DNA of 64,000 nt from Lactococcus petauri (GCF_002154895.1 NZ_MUIZ01000001.1:186001-250000); one strand, 5' to 3'. Numbered from the stretch's first letter, positions 29,114 to 39,424 are shown. Program-made: numbers and translations. Notes: generated from the letters alone by a model not told the origin.

Positions 29114-30343
29114 ATGGGTATCATTAAAGCAGCGACAAGTAGCCTCGGAGGAACGTTAGCCGATCAATGGCTTGAAGTCATCGAACCAGAAGATATGTCC
29201 GATCAAACTGTGATGACCAAAGGTGTTATGGTGCGCAAGGACGATAAACGTGGTAGCAATCGTAAAGGAACTTCTGATGTCATTACAGATGGATCTGTCG
29301 TGCATGTCTATCCTAATATGATGATGCTCCTTGTTGACGGCGGTAAAATCATTGACTATACCGCAGAAGAAGGTTATTATACGGTCAAAAATGATACTGC
29401 ACCTTCTATGTTTAACGGTGGACTTAAAGAATCTGTTCAAGAAGCCTTCTTTCGTTTTAAATTTGGTGGTGTGACACCTCAAAAACAAGAAGTTTACTAT
29501 ATTAATCTTCAAGAAATTAAAGGCATTAAGTTTGGAACAGCTACGCCTTTACAATACTTTGATAACTTCTATAATGCGGAACTCTTTCTCCGTACACATG
29601 GAACATATTCGATAAGAATTACAGATCCTATCTTGTTCTATGCTAATGCCATTCCAAAAAATCAAACGCAAGTTGAAATCTCAGATATCAATGAACAATA
29701 TCTCCAAGAATTTTTAACAGCATTGAATACGTCAATCAACCTCTACTCAGCACAAGGTGAGCGCGTTTCTTTCCTCCCTTCAAAATCTGTTGAACTTTCA
29801 AAATATATGGCGGATACACTTGACGAAGAATGGCGCAAACTTCGTGGAATCGAAGTGGTCGCTGTTGCTGTAAGCTCAATCAGTTACACAGATGACAGCC
29901 AAAAACTAATCAATATGCGTAACCAAGGTGCAATGCTAGGTGATCCAAGTGTGCGTGAAGGGTATATGCAAGGTGCTGTGGCGCGCGGTATTGAAGCAGC
30001 TGGAAGCAATACTGGTGGGGCCATGCAAGCCTTTATGGGAATGGGCATGGGAATGAACCAAGCGGGAGATGTGCTTGGTCAGGCCAGTGCCTCAAATCAA
30101 GCCCAAATGGCTCAACAGGAAAAGGCAGCGACAAAATCGGAAGACACGTGGACTTGTTCAGCTTGTGGTACAGAAAATGCAGGAAAATTCTGTTCAAACT
30201 GTGGTGAGAAAAAACCTGAAGCGCAAGCTAACTTAAAGATTGAAATGGCTTGCTCAGCTTGTAATGCAGTCGTTAATTTAGCTAATGGTGTTCCAAAATT
30301 CTGTCCAGAATGTGGACAACCTTTCGTTGCTAAACCTTTATAA
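29114..30343 (+). CDS. SPFH-domain protein with two zinc ribbons (YdjI-like)
   Basis: The 409-residue protein has an SPFH/band-7-like domain (about 20-290), a Met/Gly-rich linker (AFMGMGMGMNQAG) and two C-terminal zinc ribbons (CSACGTENAGKFCSNCG and CSACN...CPECG). It was once named virion core protein. B. subtilis YdjI, with the same layout, belongs to the pspA-ydjGHI operon and helps recruit PspA to stressed membranes. It is the first gene of a three-gene operon; an extended -10 (TGGTATAAT) ends at 29077. Confidence 0.85.
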   Translation: MGIIKAATSSLGGTLADQWLEVIEPEDMSDQTVMTKGVMVRKDDKRGSNRKGTSDVITDGSVVHVYPNMMMLLVDGGKIIDYTAEEGYYTVKNDTAPSMFNGGLKESVQEAFFRFKFGGVTPQKQEVYYINLQEIKGIKFGTATPLQYFDNFYNAELFLRTHGTYSIRITDPILFYANAIPKNQTQVEISDINEQYLQEFLTALNTSINLYSAQGERVSFLPSKSVELSKYMADTLDEEWRKLRGIEVVAVAVSSISYTDDSQKLINMRNQGAMLGDPSVREGYMQGAVARGIEAAGSNTGGAMQAFMGMGMGMNQAGDVLGQASASNQAQMAQQEKAATKSEDTWTCSACGTENAGKFCSNCGEKKPEAQANLKIEMACSACNAVVNLANGVPKFCPECGQPFVAKPL

Positions 30344-30364
30344 AAATCAGAAAAGAGGTAAATT

Positions 30365-31465
30365 ATGAGCCAGTCGAAGGTTCTCACCCATCTCTGTCCT
30401 AATTGTGGCGGTCCCCTCTTATTTGATCCTAAAAGTCAAAAGTTTCATTGCCAGTACTGCTTATCTACCTTTACGGAAGAGGAAGTTACTGCCTTTGAAG
30501 CCAAACAAAAAGACAAGGGAATTCCAGAAGAAAGCATTCCAGATGTTCCTTTAGAAACTGATGAGGCAGAAACACCGATTGATGATCAGGTTGGACTCTT
30601 TGTTTGTCCTTCATGTGGTGCAGAAATTGTGACAGATGCAACTACTGCTTCTACTTTCTGCTATTATTGTCACAATCCTGTCGTTCTTTCAGAACGTCTC
30701 TCTGGGAAATTTCTCCCAGAAAAAGTTCTACCTTTCCAGATTGAACAGAAGGATGCTGAAAAAGCTTTCCTCGACTGGGTAGGGAAAAAGAGATTTGTCC
30801 CAAAAGATTTCTTTGATAAAAAACAAATCAAGCAACTTCAAGGCGTTTATTTTCCTTATTGGGTTGTTGGTGCAGATTTAGAAGGACAATTGCAAGCACG
30901 TGCCAATAGGATACGGGTCTGGATTGTTGGAGATTTAGAATACACAGAAACCAAGCAGTACCAAATTATCCGAGAAGGGAACAGTTCTTTTCAAGATTTA
31001 GTTAAAAATGCCTTGAAAAAAAATGAACCTGAAAAAATGGTTGGTGCGGTCCAACCTTTCGATTTATCCAAAGCGGTATCTTTTAAAAATCAGTATCTCT
31101 CCGGTTTTTTAACTGAAAAAAGAGATATTGAGTATGCAGAAATCAAGGAACGCGTAGATAGCGAATTACGTCAGTATTCCGAAGCGCTCATGCGCGACAC
31201 AATTCAAGGCTACACTGCTGTAACCAGTGTTCACTCTCAACAAAGCATTAAAAATTTGGAAAGTGATTATGTGCTTTTACCACTCTGGCTCGTGACTTAT
31301 CGTCAAAAAAATAGTGATAAACTTTTCTATTATGCAATGAATGGGCAAACAGGTAAAACCGCTGGTATCCTTCCTGTGGATAAAATGAAAGTCGCTCTGG
31401 TGGCACTTCTTATTTTCATCACTGTACTCATACTTGGCGTAACTGTGGGGTGGTTTGTCTCATGA
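30365..31465 (+). CDS. Zinc-ribbon membrane protein (YdjG-like)
   Basis: The 366-residue protein has two N-terminal zinc ribbons (CPNCGG...CQYC at about 11-32 and CPSCGAE...CYYC at about 77-100), a cytoplasmic body and one C-terminal membrane helix (about 343-362, VALVALLIFITVLILGVTV). This TFIIB-type zinc ribbon plus tail anchor matches B. subtilis YdjG. It is probably the membrane anchor for the YdjI-like partner (inference from the B. subtilis system). Confidence 0.8.
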   Translation: MSQSKVLTHLCPNCGGPLLFDPKSQKFHCQYCLSTFTEEEVTAFEAKQKDKGIPEESIPDVPLETDEAETPIDDQVGLFVCPSCGAEIVTDATTASTFCYYCHNPVVLSERLSGKFLPEKVLPFQIEQKDAEKAFLDWVGKKRFVPKDFFDKKQIKQLQGVYFPYWVVGADLEGQLQARANRIRVWIVGDLEYTETKQYQIIREGNSSFQDLVKNALKKNEPEKMVGAVQPFDLSKAVSFKNQYLSGFLTEKRDIEYAEIKERVDSELRQYSEALMRDTIQGYTAVTSVHSQQSIKNLESDYVLLPLWLVTYRQKNSDKLFYYAMNGQTGKTAGILPVDKMKVALVALLIFITVLILGVTVGWFVS

Positions 31466-32259
31466 AAAAGAAACGAATACTTTTAACACTATTTTTTACA
31501 GTAATTACACTCTGTACATTGTTTGCTTTTGCTAAAGATACTTCTGCGCAGCAGGTAGGTATTGACGATCAGGCTGCTCTTTTGAGTGACTCAACACAAT
31601 CCCTTGAGCAAGAAGCTCAACTGCTTGCAAACCAGACCAAAGCTGGAGTTTTTGTAGTTACAACCATGGACGATACTGAATCGCCCAAAGAGTTAGCAGT
31701 CAATTATTTAGCACAAAAAGTCGGGCAAGGGAACAATGGTATTGTCTTGGTGATTAATATGTCACAGCGGAAACTTTATATCTGGGCAACAGGAAACTTG
31801 AAGTATTACATTACCTCTTCTCGGATTGAGTCGATTTTAGATGTTGTGCAACCTCAATTGTCCGATGGGAATTATCCACAAGCCATAGAGAGTTTTTATG
31901 CACAAGTGACGCATTATTATGAACAGGGGATACCTGGCGGACGAAAATATACGGTTGACCCGCAAACGGGAGCCGTTACTTTTCATCGTTCCTTCCGTCC
32001 TGCTTATATTCTAATTGCAGTTATTCTTGCACTCATATCCGCTGGTGCCTTTGTTATTGTTCTGGTCTCTCGCTATCAATTAAAGATGGGCGCACACTGG
32101 AATTATGGTTATCAAGAGAATGGAAAATTAAACTTATCCAAACAAAGCGATACGTTGGTCAACTCCTTCATTACTACTCGCCGTATTCCTAGAAATAATA
32201 ACTCTAGTGGAGGCGGCTTCTCTGGTGGCGGAGGTTCTGGCGGTGGACGGAGTTTTTAA
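31462..32259 (+). CDS. TPM-domain membrane protein (YdjH-like)
   Basis: The 265-residue protein has a signal peptide (LLTLFFTVITLCTLFAF), an extracellular TPM domain (about 35-150, starting VGIDDQAALLSD), a membrane helix near 185-205 and a glycine-rich tail ending GGGFSGGGGSGGGRSF, as in YgcG/YdjH proteins. The ATG at 31462 overlaps the TGA of the previous gene by 4 nt. The role is unknown; it belongs with the ydjI/ydjG pair. Confidence 0.85.
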   Translation: MKKKRILLTLFFTVITLCTLFAFAKDTSAQQVGIDDQAALLSDSTQSLEQEAQLLANQTKAGVFVVTTMDDTESPKELAVNYLAQKVGQGNNGIVLVINMSQRKLYIWATGNLKYYITSSRIESILDVVQPQLSDGNYPQAIESFYAQVTHYYEQGIPGGRKYTVDPQTGAVTFHRSFRPAYILIAVILALISAGAFVIVLVSRYQLKMGAHWNYGYQENGKLNLSKQSDTLVNSFITTRRIPRNNNSSGGGFSGGGGSGGGRSF

Positions 32260-32264
32260 TAAAA

Positions 32265-32289
32265 CAAAAAGAGCAAATGCTCTTTTTTA
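32265..32289 (+). terminator. Terminator after the ydjIGH-like operon
   Basis: AAAAAGAGCA and TGCTCTTTTTT with a 2-nt loop, right after the stop and shared with the convergent gene. Confidence 0.85.
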
Positions 32290-32820
32290 TTTTATTATCT
32301 TATACTTTCCTGAAGGAAGATTCCCCAATTCATAATTTCCAATCTTTGTACGGATTAAACGTAATGTTGGAAAACCAACATTGGCTGTCATTCGACGCAC
32401 TTGACGATTTTTTCCTTCTTTGATAGAGATTTCGACCCAGCTTGTGGGTATTGATTTTCGCTCACGAATCGGTGGTGTTCTCTCCCAAAGCCACTCTGGT
32501 TCTGAAACTCGTCTAACTTTCGCCGGAAGTGTTTTACCATCTTTAAGCAAAACACCTGCACGGAGTTTTTGAGCTGCTGACTCAGTGAATTCTCCCTCGA
32601 CCTGTACAAGATAAGTCTTATAAGACTTGGACTTGGGGTCAGTAAGCTTATGATTTAACTTTCCATCATCTGTCAGCAAAAGTAAGCCTTCACTGTCTTT
32701 ATCTAAACGTCCTGCAGCATATACATTAGGAACATCAATATAATCTTTCAATGTTTTACGATTTTCAGTATCCGTAAATTTTGTGAGTACGTCAAAGGGT
32801 TTATTAAATAGTAATATCAT
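32287..32820 (-). CDS. rRNA pseudouridine synthase (RluE/RsuA family)
   Basis: From the ATG at 32820 the protein has 177 residues and no S4 domain, like RluE. It opens [15 protein letters not shown] and carries the catalytic-aspartate motif [19 protein letters not shown] and [11 protein letters not shown]. It should convert a uridine in 23S rRNA to pseudouridine. The frame is open 19 codons upstream, but family members start here. A -10 box stands only 7 nt upstream, so the mRNA may be leaderless. Confidence 0.88.
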   Translation of the reverse strand: MILLFNKPFDVLTKFTDTENRKTLKDYIDVPNVYAAGRLDKDSEGLLLLTDDGKLNHKLTDPKSKSYKTYLVQVEGEFTESAAQKLRAGVLLKDGKTLPAKVRRVSEPEWLWERTPPIRERKSIPTSWVEISIKEGKNRQVRRMTANVGFPTLRLIRTKIGNYELGNLPSGKYKIIK

Positions 32821-32836
32821 CTCCTCTATTGTACCA
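32821..32836 (-). promoter_or_regulatory. Extended -10 adjoining the start codon of the pseudouridine synthase
   Basis: TGG-TACAAT is followed by AGAGGAG and the ATG. The predicted +1 falls on or beside the A of the start codon. Confidence 0.5.
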
Positions 32837-32878
32837 AAAGTGGTCCAGCTTCGCACCTGCCATAAAGAAAATGTCACA

Positions 32879-32908
32879 TAAAAAAAGCAGTACCAGTCTG
32901 CTTTTTTT
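32879..32908 (-). terminator. carB terminator
   Basis: AAAAAAAGCAG and CTGCTTTTTTT pair around a short loop, directly after the carB stop. Confidence 0.9.
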
Positions 32909-32910
32909 GT

Positions 32911-35900
32911 TTAAATAACATTCATGGTAAATGAGCGGCTCTCCATCACACGAAGAATAGCTTCTGCTGTGTCTAAAGCTGTAAAGAGTGGAATACCACG
33001 ACTAATTGCTTCCTGACGTATGAGGAAGCCATCTGTTTCTTGTGTTGATACGCGTTTGCTACCCATTGTATTGACAATAGCTTGAACACGCCCCATACGA
33101 ATGTCATCAATAACTGTGTCCTCAGTGGATTCCGTCACTTTACCAACCTCTCGAACATAAAGCCCTGCAGTTTTTAGGTACTGTGCAGTTCCTGAAGTCG
33201 CTACTAGCGAATAACCAATATCAGCAAAGCGCTTTGCCATCTCTAAGGTTTCTGCTTTATCTTCATCGGCCACTGTAAAGAGAATTGACCCATGGTCAGC
33301 CATGTGCAGTTTTGCAGCTTCAAAAGATTTATAAAGCGCCTTTTCTAAGGTTGTATCTGATCCCATCACTTCCCCCGTTGATTTCATCTCTGGACCAAGG
33401 AGGCTATCAACTTTTGCCAATTTGCTAAAACTGAAGACTGGCGCTTTGATGTGGACCAGTTCAGATTCTGGGGCAAGACCTGAGACGTATCCAAGATCTG
33501 CTAATTTTTTCCCTAAAATCATCTGTGTGGCAAGTTGTGCCATCGGAATTCCTGTAACTTTTGATAAGAAGGGTACCGTACGTGAAGCTCGTGGGTTAAC
33601 TTCAATAACATAGACTTTTTCCTCGTGGATAACGAACTGAATATTCATCATACCGATGCAGTTTAATCCTTCTGCCAATCGTTTAGTATAATCCACGATT
33701 GTCTCAATAATTTCAGGACTGAAGGTTTGTGGTGGATAAACAGCCATTGAGTCTCCCGAGTGAACTCCCGCACGTTCAATATGCTCCATAATTCCTGGCA
33801 ACAAAACATCTTTTCCATCACAAATAGCATCTACTTCACACTCTTGTCCAGTCAAATAGCTGTCTACTAATACTGGGTGTTCTGGCGAAGCCTTGACTGC
33901 ACGGTTCATATAATTACGCAAATCTGCTTCATTATCAATAATTTCCATAGCACGTCCACCTAAGACAAAGGATGGGCGTAGCAGGACAGGATAACCAATT
34001 TTTTCAGCATTGGCAACTGCTTCTTCTTCATTCGTGGCTGTTGCTCCCGGTGGTTGTGGAATATCCAAGTCGGACAAAGCCTTTTCAAAGGAATCTCGGT
34101 CTTCTGCACGTTCAAGGTCTGCTACTTGTGTTCCTAAAATACGTACTCCTGCTTTTTCCAAAGGTTCCGCTAGATTAATCGCTGTCTGCCCACCAAACTG
34201 AACGATTACACCTTTGGGCTCCTCTAAATCGATAATGTTCATGACATCTTCGAAAGTCAAAGGTTCAAAGTAGAGTTTATCCGAAATTGAAAAATCAGTA
34301 GAAACCGTTTCTGGATTACTGTTGACGATAATTGCTTCATAGCCTAAAGCTTGGATTGCTTTAACTGAATGAACAGTCGCATAGTCAAACTCCACGCCTT
34401 GACCGATACGGATTGGACCTGAACCTAGAACAAGGATTTTTTCTTTTTCAGATTTGACAGACTCGTTCTCCCATGCGTAAGACGAGTAGAAATATGGCGT
34501 ACTACTTTCAAACTCAGCAGCACAAGTATCTACCATTTTGTAGACTGGCAGAATTTCACCATCTTTGCGACGACGACGTACTTCTGACTCTGTCACATTC
34601 CAAAGACGAGCAATCTCTTTATCCGAAAAACCATTTTTCTTGGCTATCTTCAAAATCTCTGGATCGAAAACGTTAAGTTCTAACTCTTTTTCAATCTCAA
34701 CGATATGGAGTAATTTGTCTAGGAAAAAAATGTCAATCTTACTTAAAGCCGCAATTTCCTCAATTGGAATACCACGGCGAATCGCTTCTGAAATATAGAA
34801 GAGACGGTCATCCTGTGCTTTAATAATTTTTTCGTACAGGAACTCTTCTGTGACTTCTTCAGCACCTTCTAAACGGTTGTGGCTCACACCTATCTCCAAT
34901 GAACGTACTGCCTTGAGTAAGCTTTCTTCGATGTTGCGTCCGATAGCCATTACCTCTCCAGTCGCTTTCATTTGTGTCCCGAGATTACGATCACCATTTT
35001 CAAATTTATCAAAGGGGAAGCGGGCAATTTTAGAGACAACGTAGTCAAGTGCTGGCTCAAACATAGCATAAGTCGTGTTTGTTACCGGATTGATGATTTC
35101 ATCCAATGTCATTCCGATTGCAATTTTGGCCGACATCTTAGCAATCGGATAACCTGTCGCTTTAGAAGCTAAGGCAGAGGAGCGTGAGACACGGGGATTT
35201 ACTTCAATCACATAATATTTATAAGAATGTGGATCCAAAGCAAGCTGAACATTGCATCCTCCTTCGATTTTCAAAGCACGAATGATTTTTAATGAAGCAT
35301 CACGAAGCATTTGGTATTCAACATCTGACAAGGTTTGACTAGGCGCGAAGACAATCGAGTCTCCTGTATGTATACCTACGGGATCAAAGTTTTCCATGTT
35401 GCAGACCACGATGGCATTATCTGCCGAGTCGCGCATTACTTCGTACTCTATTTCTTTATATCCGGCTATTGATTTTTCGATCAAACATTGTGTCACTGGA
35501 GAAAGTTTTAATCCATTGGCAACTACCTCGCGAAGTTCAGCTTCGTTGTCACAAATCCCGCCTCCTGTTCCTCCCATCGTAAATGCTGGACGGACAATGA
35601 TCGGGTAGCCAATCTCTTTTGCTTGAGCAACTGCCTCTTCAACCGTTGTGGCAATTTCAGATTCGCACAAAGGCTCCCCAATACTTTCACAGAGTTCTTT
35701 AAATAATTCACGATCTTCTGCCCGGTCAATTGCTGATAGTTTTGTGCCCAAAAGTTCAACCGAAAGTTCTTCCAAAATACCGCTTTCCGCCAATTCCATC
35801 GCCATATTTAGCCCTGTTTGACCACCTAAGGTTGGCAAGAGGGCATCTGGTCTTTCTTTGCGAAGGATTTTGCTGACAAACTCAAGCGTAATCGGCTCAA

Positions 35901-36096
35901 TATAAACCTTATCAGCAATTTCACGGTCAGTCATAATCGTTGCTGGATTTGAATTGACCAAAATAACTTGATAGCCTTCTTCTTTGAGCGCTAAACAGGC
36001 TTGAGTACCAGCATAGTCAAATTCAGCAGCTTGACCAATAACAATCGGTCCTGAACCGATAATCATAATCTTCTTAATATCCGTACGTTTTGGCAT
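32911..36096 (-). CDS. carB: Carbamoyl-phosphate synthase, large subunit
   Basis: The 1061-residue enzyme makes carbamoyl phosphate from bicarbonate, ATP and ammonia, for pyrimidines and arginine. Two ATP-grasp halves are visible: [20 protein letters not shown] near residue 8 and [20 protein letters not shown] near 555. The C-terminal MGS-like allosteric domain starts near 930 ([12 protein letters not shown]). The length is normal. The small subunit carA is not in the window. The gene is alone behind a PyrR attenuator, as in L. lactis. Confidence 0.97.
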   Translation of the reverse strand: MPKRTDIKKIMIIGSGPIVIGQAAEFDYAGTQACLALKEEGYQVILVNSNPATIMTDREIADKVYIEPITLEFVSKILRKERPDALLPTLGGQTGLNMAMELAESGILEELSVELLGTKLSAIDRAEDRELFKELCESIGEPLCESEIATTVEEAVAQAKEIGYPIIVRPAFTMGGTGGGICDNEAELREVVANGLKLSPVTQCLIEKSIAGYKEIEYEVMRDSADNAIVVCNMENFDPVGIHTGDSIVFAPSQTLSDVEYQMLRDASLKIIRALKIEGGCNVQLALDPHSYKYYVIEVNPRVSRSSALASKATGYPIAKMSAKIAIGMTLDEIINPVTNTTYAMFEPALDYVVSKIARFPFDKFENGDRNLGTQMKATGEVMAIGRNIEESLLKAVRSLEIGVSHNRLEGAEEVTEEFLYEKIIKAQDDRLFYISEAIRRGIPIEEIAALSKIDIFFLDKLLHIVEIEKELELNVFDPEILKIAKKNGFSDKEIARLWNVTESEVRRRRKDGEILPVYKMVDTCAAEFESSTPYFYSSYAWENESVKSEKEKILVLGSGPIRIGQGVEFDYATVHSVKAIQALGYEAIIVNSNPETVSTDFSISDKLYFEPLTFEDVMNIIDLEEPKGVIVQFGGQTAINLAEPLEKAGVRILGTQVADLERAEDRDSFEKALSDLDIPQPPGATATNEEEAVANAEKIGYPVLLRPSFVLGGRAMEIIDNEADLRNYMNRAVKASPEHPVLVDSYLTGQECEVDAICDGKDVLLPGIMEHIERAGVHSGDSMAVYPPQTFSPEIIETIVDYTKRLAEGLNCIGMMNIQFVIHEEKVYVIEVNPRASRTVPFLSKVTGIPMAQLATQMILGKKLADLGYVSGLAPESELVHIKAPVFSFSKLAKVDSLLGPEMKSTGEVMGSDTTLEKALYKSFEAAKLHMADHGSILFTVADEDKAETLEMAKRFADIGYSLVATSGTAQYLKTAGLYVREVGKVTESTEDTVIDDIRMGRVQAIVNTMGSKRVSTQETDGFLIRQEAISRGIPLFTALDTAEAILRVMESRSFTMNVI

Positions 36097-36187
36097 AATA
36101 TCCCCATTTCTAAAATTCCAAAGCAGCTGTGAGATAAACTTTGTACTACTCTCTGACAGACATTTTTCTCATTTCCTAGGAATTTTA

Positions 36188-36295
36188 AGAAAAAAGCACC
36201 TGCCAGAAAAAGCAAGTGCAAAGAAGATAGAGTATTCCCTTTTTATTCAAAAGGATTTAATATTCATGTTCACAACCTTGCTAGCCTCTCTGGAC
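36188..36295 (-). promoter_or_regulatory. PyrR-dependent attenuator of carB
   Basis: The PyrR-binding sequence (36276-36295) is identical to that before pyrK. It is followed by a terminator with arms GCACTTGC and GCAGGTGC and a T run (36188-36219). The AGCAAG of the PyrR element can pair with CTTGCT of the terminator arm. The element lies about 90 nt before carB. Confidence 0.9.
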
Positions 36296-36319
36296 CAGTT
36301 TAAAAGTTTTATCTTTAGT

Positions 36320-36348
36320 AGAATATCATTTTCTAAAGATGCAGTCAA
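36320..36348 (-). promoter_or_regulatory. carB promoter
   Basis: TTGACT and TATTCT are separated by 17 nt, just upstream of the PyrR element. Between this promoter and the spx promoter (36350-36600) I see only A/T-rich sequence and a hairpin AAATAGAA/TTCTATTT (36426-36450) of unknown use. Confidence 0.7.
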
Positions 36349-36601
36349 ATGAAAACTTTGAGAGCTCTCTTCCTTGAGAGATTTCAGTGAAAAAAACTTG
36401 TATCAAAAAACAGTAATAAGATTTACATTAAATAGAAAGCGCCTTCTATTTAATAAATAAAAAAAGAAAAAAGTTCTTTGCTCTTTGAAAAATTATTCTA
36501 TTATCCCTCTATAAATATAGTATAAACCCTTTATTTTAAATGAAAAATGCTACTTTTAAAATTAATTATAAATTTACAATTAAATTTTTATAATAATATC
36601 C

Positions 36602-36629
36602 TTGACACTTTCCGTAAAAATGTTATAAT
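36602..36629 (+). promoter_or_regulatory. spx promoter
   Basis: TTGACA and TATAAT at 16 nt, with TGT before the -10; a near-consensus promoter. Confidence 0.88.
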
Positions 36630-36680
36630 TAATTCATAAGTAAATTAGAAATAAATAAGATTTTCGACAAGGGGGATAAT

Positions 36681-37115
36681 ATGATAAAAATTTATACAGT
36701 TGCTGGTTGCAGCTCAAGCCAAAAAGCAAAAAAATGGCTCGTTGACAACGGTGTAGATTTTCAAGAAATAAATCTTCTTACAGATGATATTAAGAAAGAA
36801 GACTTTCTTGAAATTCTTGCTTTGACTGAAAATGGTACGGAGGAAATTATTTCCAAAAGAAGCCGTGCATATCAGAGTTTATCATTAGACCTTGAGCGAT
36901 TTTCTTTAAATACTCTGGTTACAATCATGAAAGAGAACCGTTCCATTTTACGTCGTCCGCTTATTTTGGATGACAAGCGCCTTCAGATTGGTTATAATGA
37001 CGATGATATTCGAAAATTTCTCCCACGTCCTGTTCGTGAGGTAAGATTGAGCGATATTAGTCGTAAAGTACGTGATATTGTATTAGAACGTGACTTCCAT
37101 ATTCATGCGAGTTAA
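36681..37115 (+). CDS. spx: Spx-family regulator with CxxS in place of CxxC
   Basis: The 144-residue ArsC-like protein is of the Spx/MgsR type, which binds the alpha subunit of RNA polymerase. The N-terminal redox motif is C10-S-S-S13, so the second cysteine of the usual disulfide switch is missing. The conserved SKRSRAYQ, RRPLILDD and IGYNDDDIRKFLPR are present. Lactococci have several Spx paralogues, some without the CxxC. Control by disulfide formation is therefore unlikely for this one. AAGGGGG precedes the ATG. Confidence 0.9.
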   Translation: MIKIYTVAGCSSSQKAKKWLVDNGVDFQEINLLTDDIKKEDFLEILALTENGTEEIISKRSRAYQSLSLDLERFSLNTLVTIMKENRSILRRPLILDDKRLQIGYNDDDIRKFLPRPVREVRLSDISRKVRDIVLERDFHIHAS

Positions 37116-37116
37116 T

Positions 37117-37157
37117 AAAAAACCAAGACCTCTGAATTCAGAGACTTGGTTTTTTTA
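37117..37157 (+). terminator. Terminator between spx and the ABC exporter
   Basis: A long stem (AAAAAACCAAG/CTTGGTTTTTT with inner CTCTGAATTCAGAG) ends both converging genes. Confidence 0.92.
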
Positions 37158-38426
37158 TTAAGCTTTATTTTTTAACTTGTCTTCATTTTTGATATTATTA
37201 AGTGATTGTTTCAAAACTTTAAGTAAACCATCGCTACTATAGATTAAAACATTTGATTTATAAAGTCGAGCAGAGAACAGGAGTATAAACAACATCGTTA
37301 CAAACATAATCCCCATGGAAATCCAGACTTGTAAATTACTTGCTACACCTGTTGCAATTTGCATTGGCAAGACAAAACTCGAAATAAAAGGGATATAACT
37401 TGTCACGGTCATCACGATATTATCAGGTTGAGAAGCAAAAATTACAGAAAGCATGTAACCAAGTAGCCCAATCATTGTCATTGGTGTTTGTGCTTTAGGT
37501 ACATCTTCAACACGAGAAATCAATGAACCGGAAAGAGCTGCTAAAAATGTAAACAGGAGAATTCCTAAGATGACAATCGGAATTACGAGCCAAAATTGTC
37601 CAGTAAATACTTCTTGAAGATTTAAACCGTTAAGGAAGCTACGCATCATGTCATTATCTCTGAAGATTAGATAACCTACCCCAATCTGAACAGCATAAGC
37701 AAGAACATTGACTGAGCAGACTAAGATAATCCCCACTAATTTTCCATAAAAATGAGTTTCGGCTTTAACACTTGAAAGAATCACTTCCATGATACGTGTT
37801 CCTTTTTCGCTGGCAATTTCTTGCGCCACAATACTACCATAAGTTGCAACAAAAATCCAAATCATGACAATCAAAACTGTTGCTATCACCTGTCTCAAAC
37901 CAGAATAATCTGTACCTTGAATTCGATTGCCATCCGCGTCAAACTCAACATGCACAGGCTCTAATTTCGCGGGAGAAAGAAGGTTCGTTTTTTCTTCTGG
38001 TGACAAGCCTAATTGAGTGGCAAAGACACTTTGCTGGATTGCTGTAAGTGTCTGTGAGACAGTCATTTGAGTTGCCGTATCAAGAGAACGTGTGGTTTCT
38101 AAGGTTGAGCTTATTTTCCCTTGTTCCATCTCTAAAGCTAAAATCGCGCCTACATCTTCATCTTTAAGTTTACGATTTGCCGCTGTTCTGTCCATTACTT
38201 CATACTTAATATTGCCTTTAACTTCAGTCAGCGCACTTCCAATTTCCTTGCTTTTTGTCACTACCGCAATACGATCAACATCACCTGCTCCATCATCCGC
38301 TACTCTTGCAATCACATAAATAACTAATCCAATAAGAAGCGGGAGAAAGACCATAACTAAAAAGGCAACTGATTTAACATTTTTACGAAAGACTTCTTTC
38401 ACGATTGTCCAAAACTTACTATTCAT
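37158..38426 (-). CDS. ABC-2 exporter permease (NatB/YhaP-like)
   Basis: The 422-residue protein has one N-terminal helix (about 18-38), a large extracellular part (40-170) and five further helices (about 175-400), as in ABC-2 exporters of the NatB type for Na+ or drug efflux. The motif SEKGTRIMEVILSSVKAETH near 205-225 marks the family. The ATG at 38426 has AGGTG 7 nt before it; an earlier GTG and ATG are too near that site. The start overlaps the ATPase gene by 8 nt. Confidence 0.85.
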   Translation of the reverse strand: MNSKFWTIVKEVFRKNVKSVAFLVMVFLPLLIGLVIYVIARVADDGAGDVDRIAVVTKSKEIGSALTEVKGNIKYEVMDRTAANRKLKDEDVGAILALEMEQGKISSTLETTRSLDTATQMTVSQTLTAIQQSVFATQLGLSPEEKTNLLSPAKLEPVHVEFDADGNRIQGTDYSGLRQVIATVLIVMIWIFVATYGSIVAQEIASEKGTRIMEVILSSVKAETHFYGKLVGIILVCSVNVLAYAVQIGVGYLIFRDNDMMRSFLNGLNLQEVFTGQFWLVIPIVILGILLFTFLAALSGSLISRVEDVPKAQTPMTMIGLLGYMLSVIFASQPDNIVMTVTSYIPFISSFVLPMQIATGVASNLQVWISMGIMFVTMLFILLFSARLYKSNVLIYSSDGLLKVLKQSLNNIKNEDKLKNKA

Positions 38427-39318
38427 GAGCATCACCTGCCTTCATTTTGAATATTTCTTCCAAGCTTGGTGGTTGTTGTGAAAACATCTGGATATATCCT
38501 GATTGTGTAACATAGTCAAAAACAGCTTTTCCTGCTTCTTCATTTTCTAAAGTTAACTCATAAGTACCATTACGTTCCACCTGTACTTCTTTTACACCTT
38601 CTAGCTGAGCTAATTCTTCTTGTGATACCGGTGCTTCAATAAATACTTTGGTCCGCCCAAAACTTTGACGTACAGCATCAACGGTTCCATCGAGGATTTT
38701 CTTACCTTCTTTTACCATTATCATCTTATCCACCATTTTTTCGACATTCAGCATATTATGGTCTGAAAAGACAACGCAGACTTTTTGCTCACGTAATTCA
38801 GCTACAGCTGTTTTGAGCAACTCTGCATTCACAGGATCTAAACCAGAGAACGGTTCATCTAAAATAACAAGCTTCGGTTCATGAATCAGCGTAGCTATAA
38901 GCTGAACCTTCTGCTGATTCCCTTTTGATAATGTTTTAACCTTATCTGTGCGCTTGCCTTTAACCTCAAATTTTTCCATCCAATAATCGATTTTCTCATC
39001 GATTTCTTTTCGCGTTTTGCCTCTTAGTTGACCAAAGAAACGCAACTGAGTTTCTATACTATCTTTAGGATAAAGTCCTCTTTCTTCTGGTAAATAACCA
39101 ATAATGTTATATTCATCACTAGAGAGCGGCTTACCATTCCAGAGCACGCTTCCTGAATCTTGCATCAAAAAATCCAATATTAATCTAAATGTTGTTGTTT
39201 TTCCCGATCCATTTTGTCCAATAAAACCTAAAATTTCACCATCTTCAATAGTAAAACTCAGATCATCAACAGCAACAAGTTCTCCGAATGTCTTTCGGAG
39301 ATTTTTCACTTCGAGCAT
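38419..39318 (-). CDS. ABC exporter ATPase (NatA/YhaQ-like)
   Basis: The 299-residue ATP-binding protein has Walker A IGQNGSGKTTT (34-44), a signature region LSKGNQQKVQLIATLIHEP, Walker B LVILDEPFSGLDPV and the H-loop SDHNML. The DUF4162-like tail (about 230-299) is typical of ABC-2 partners. It pairs with the overlapping permease. The substrate is not known. Confidence 0.9.
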   Translation of the reverse strand: MLEVKNLRKTFGELVAVDDLSFTIEDGEILGFIGQNGSGKTTTFRLILDFLMQDSGSVLWNGKPLSSDEYNIIGYLPEERGLYPKDSIETQLRFFGQLRGKTRKEIDEKIDYWMEKFEVKGKRTDKVKTLSKGNQQKVQLIATLIHEPKLVILDEPFSGLDPVNAELLKTAVAELREQKVCVVFSDHNMLNVEKMVDKMIMVKEGKKILDGTVDAVRQSFGRTKVFIEAPVSQEELAQLEGVKEVQVERNGTYELTLENEEAGKAVFDYVTQSGYIQMFSQQPPSLEEIFKMKAGDAHE

Positions 39319-39424
39319 CCCTTCCTCCTTAAAATTAAATGATAATCTTTTAACTTAGTATACCTTATTAAGTAGATATATTGAAGTAAAAACCTTATCC
39401 TTTCCTAGTTAGAGGTGAAAAATT

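Noticed and set aside
32287-32877. Longer form of the pseudouridine synthase starting at 32877
   Set aside because: The extra 19 residues include the promoter and lie next to the carB terminator; family members begin at MILLFNKPF.
36426-36450. Hairpin AAATAGAA/TTCTATTT as a terminator
   Set aside because: It lacks a T tract in either useful direction and lies between two divergent promoters.
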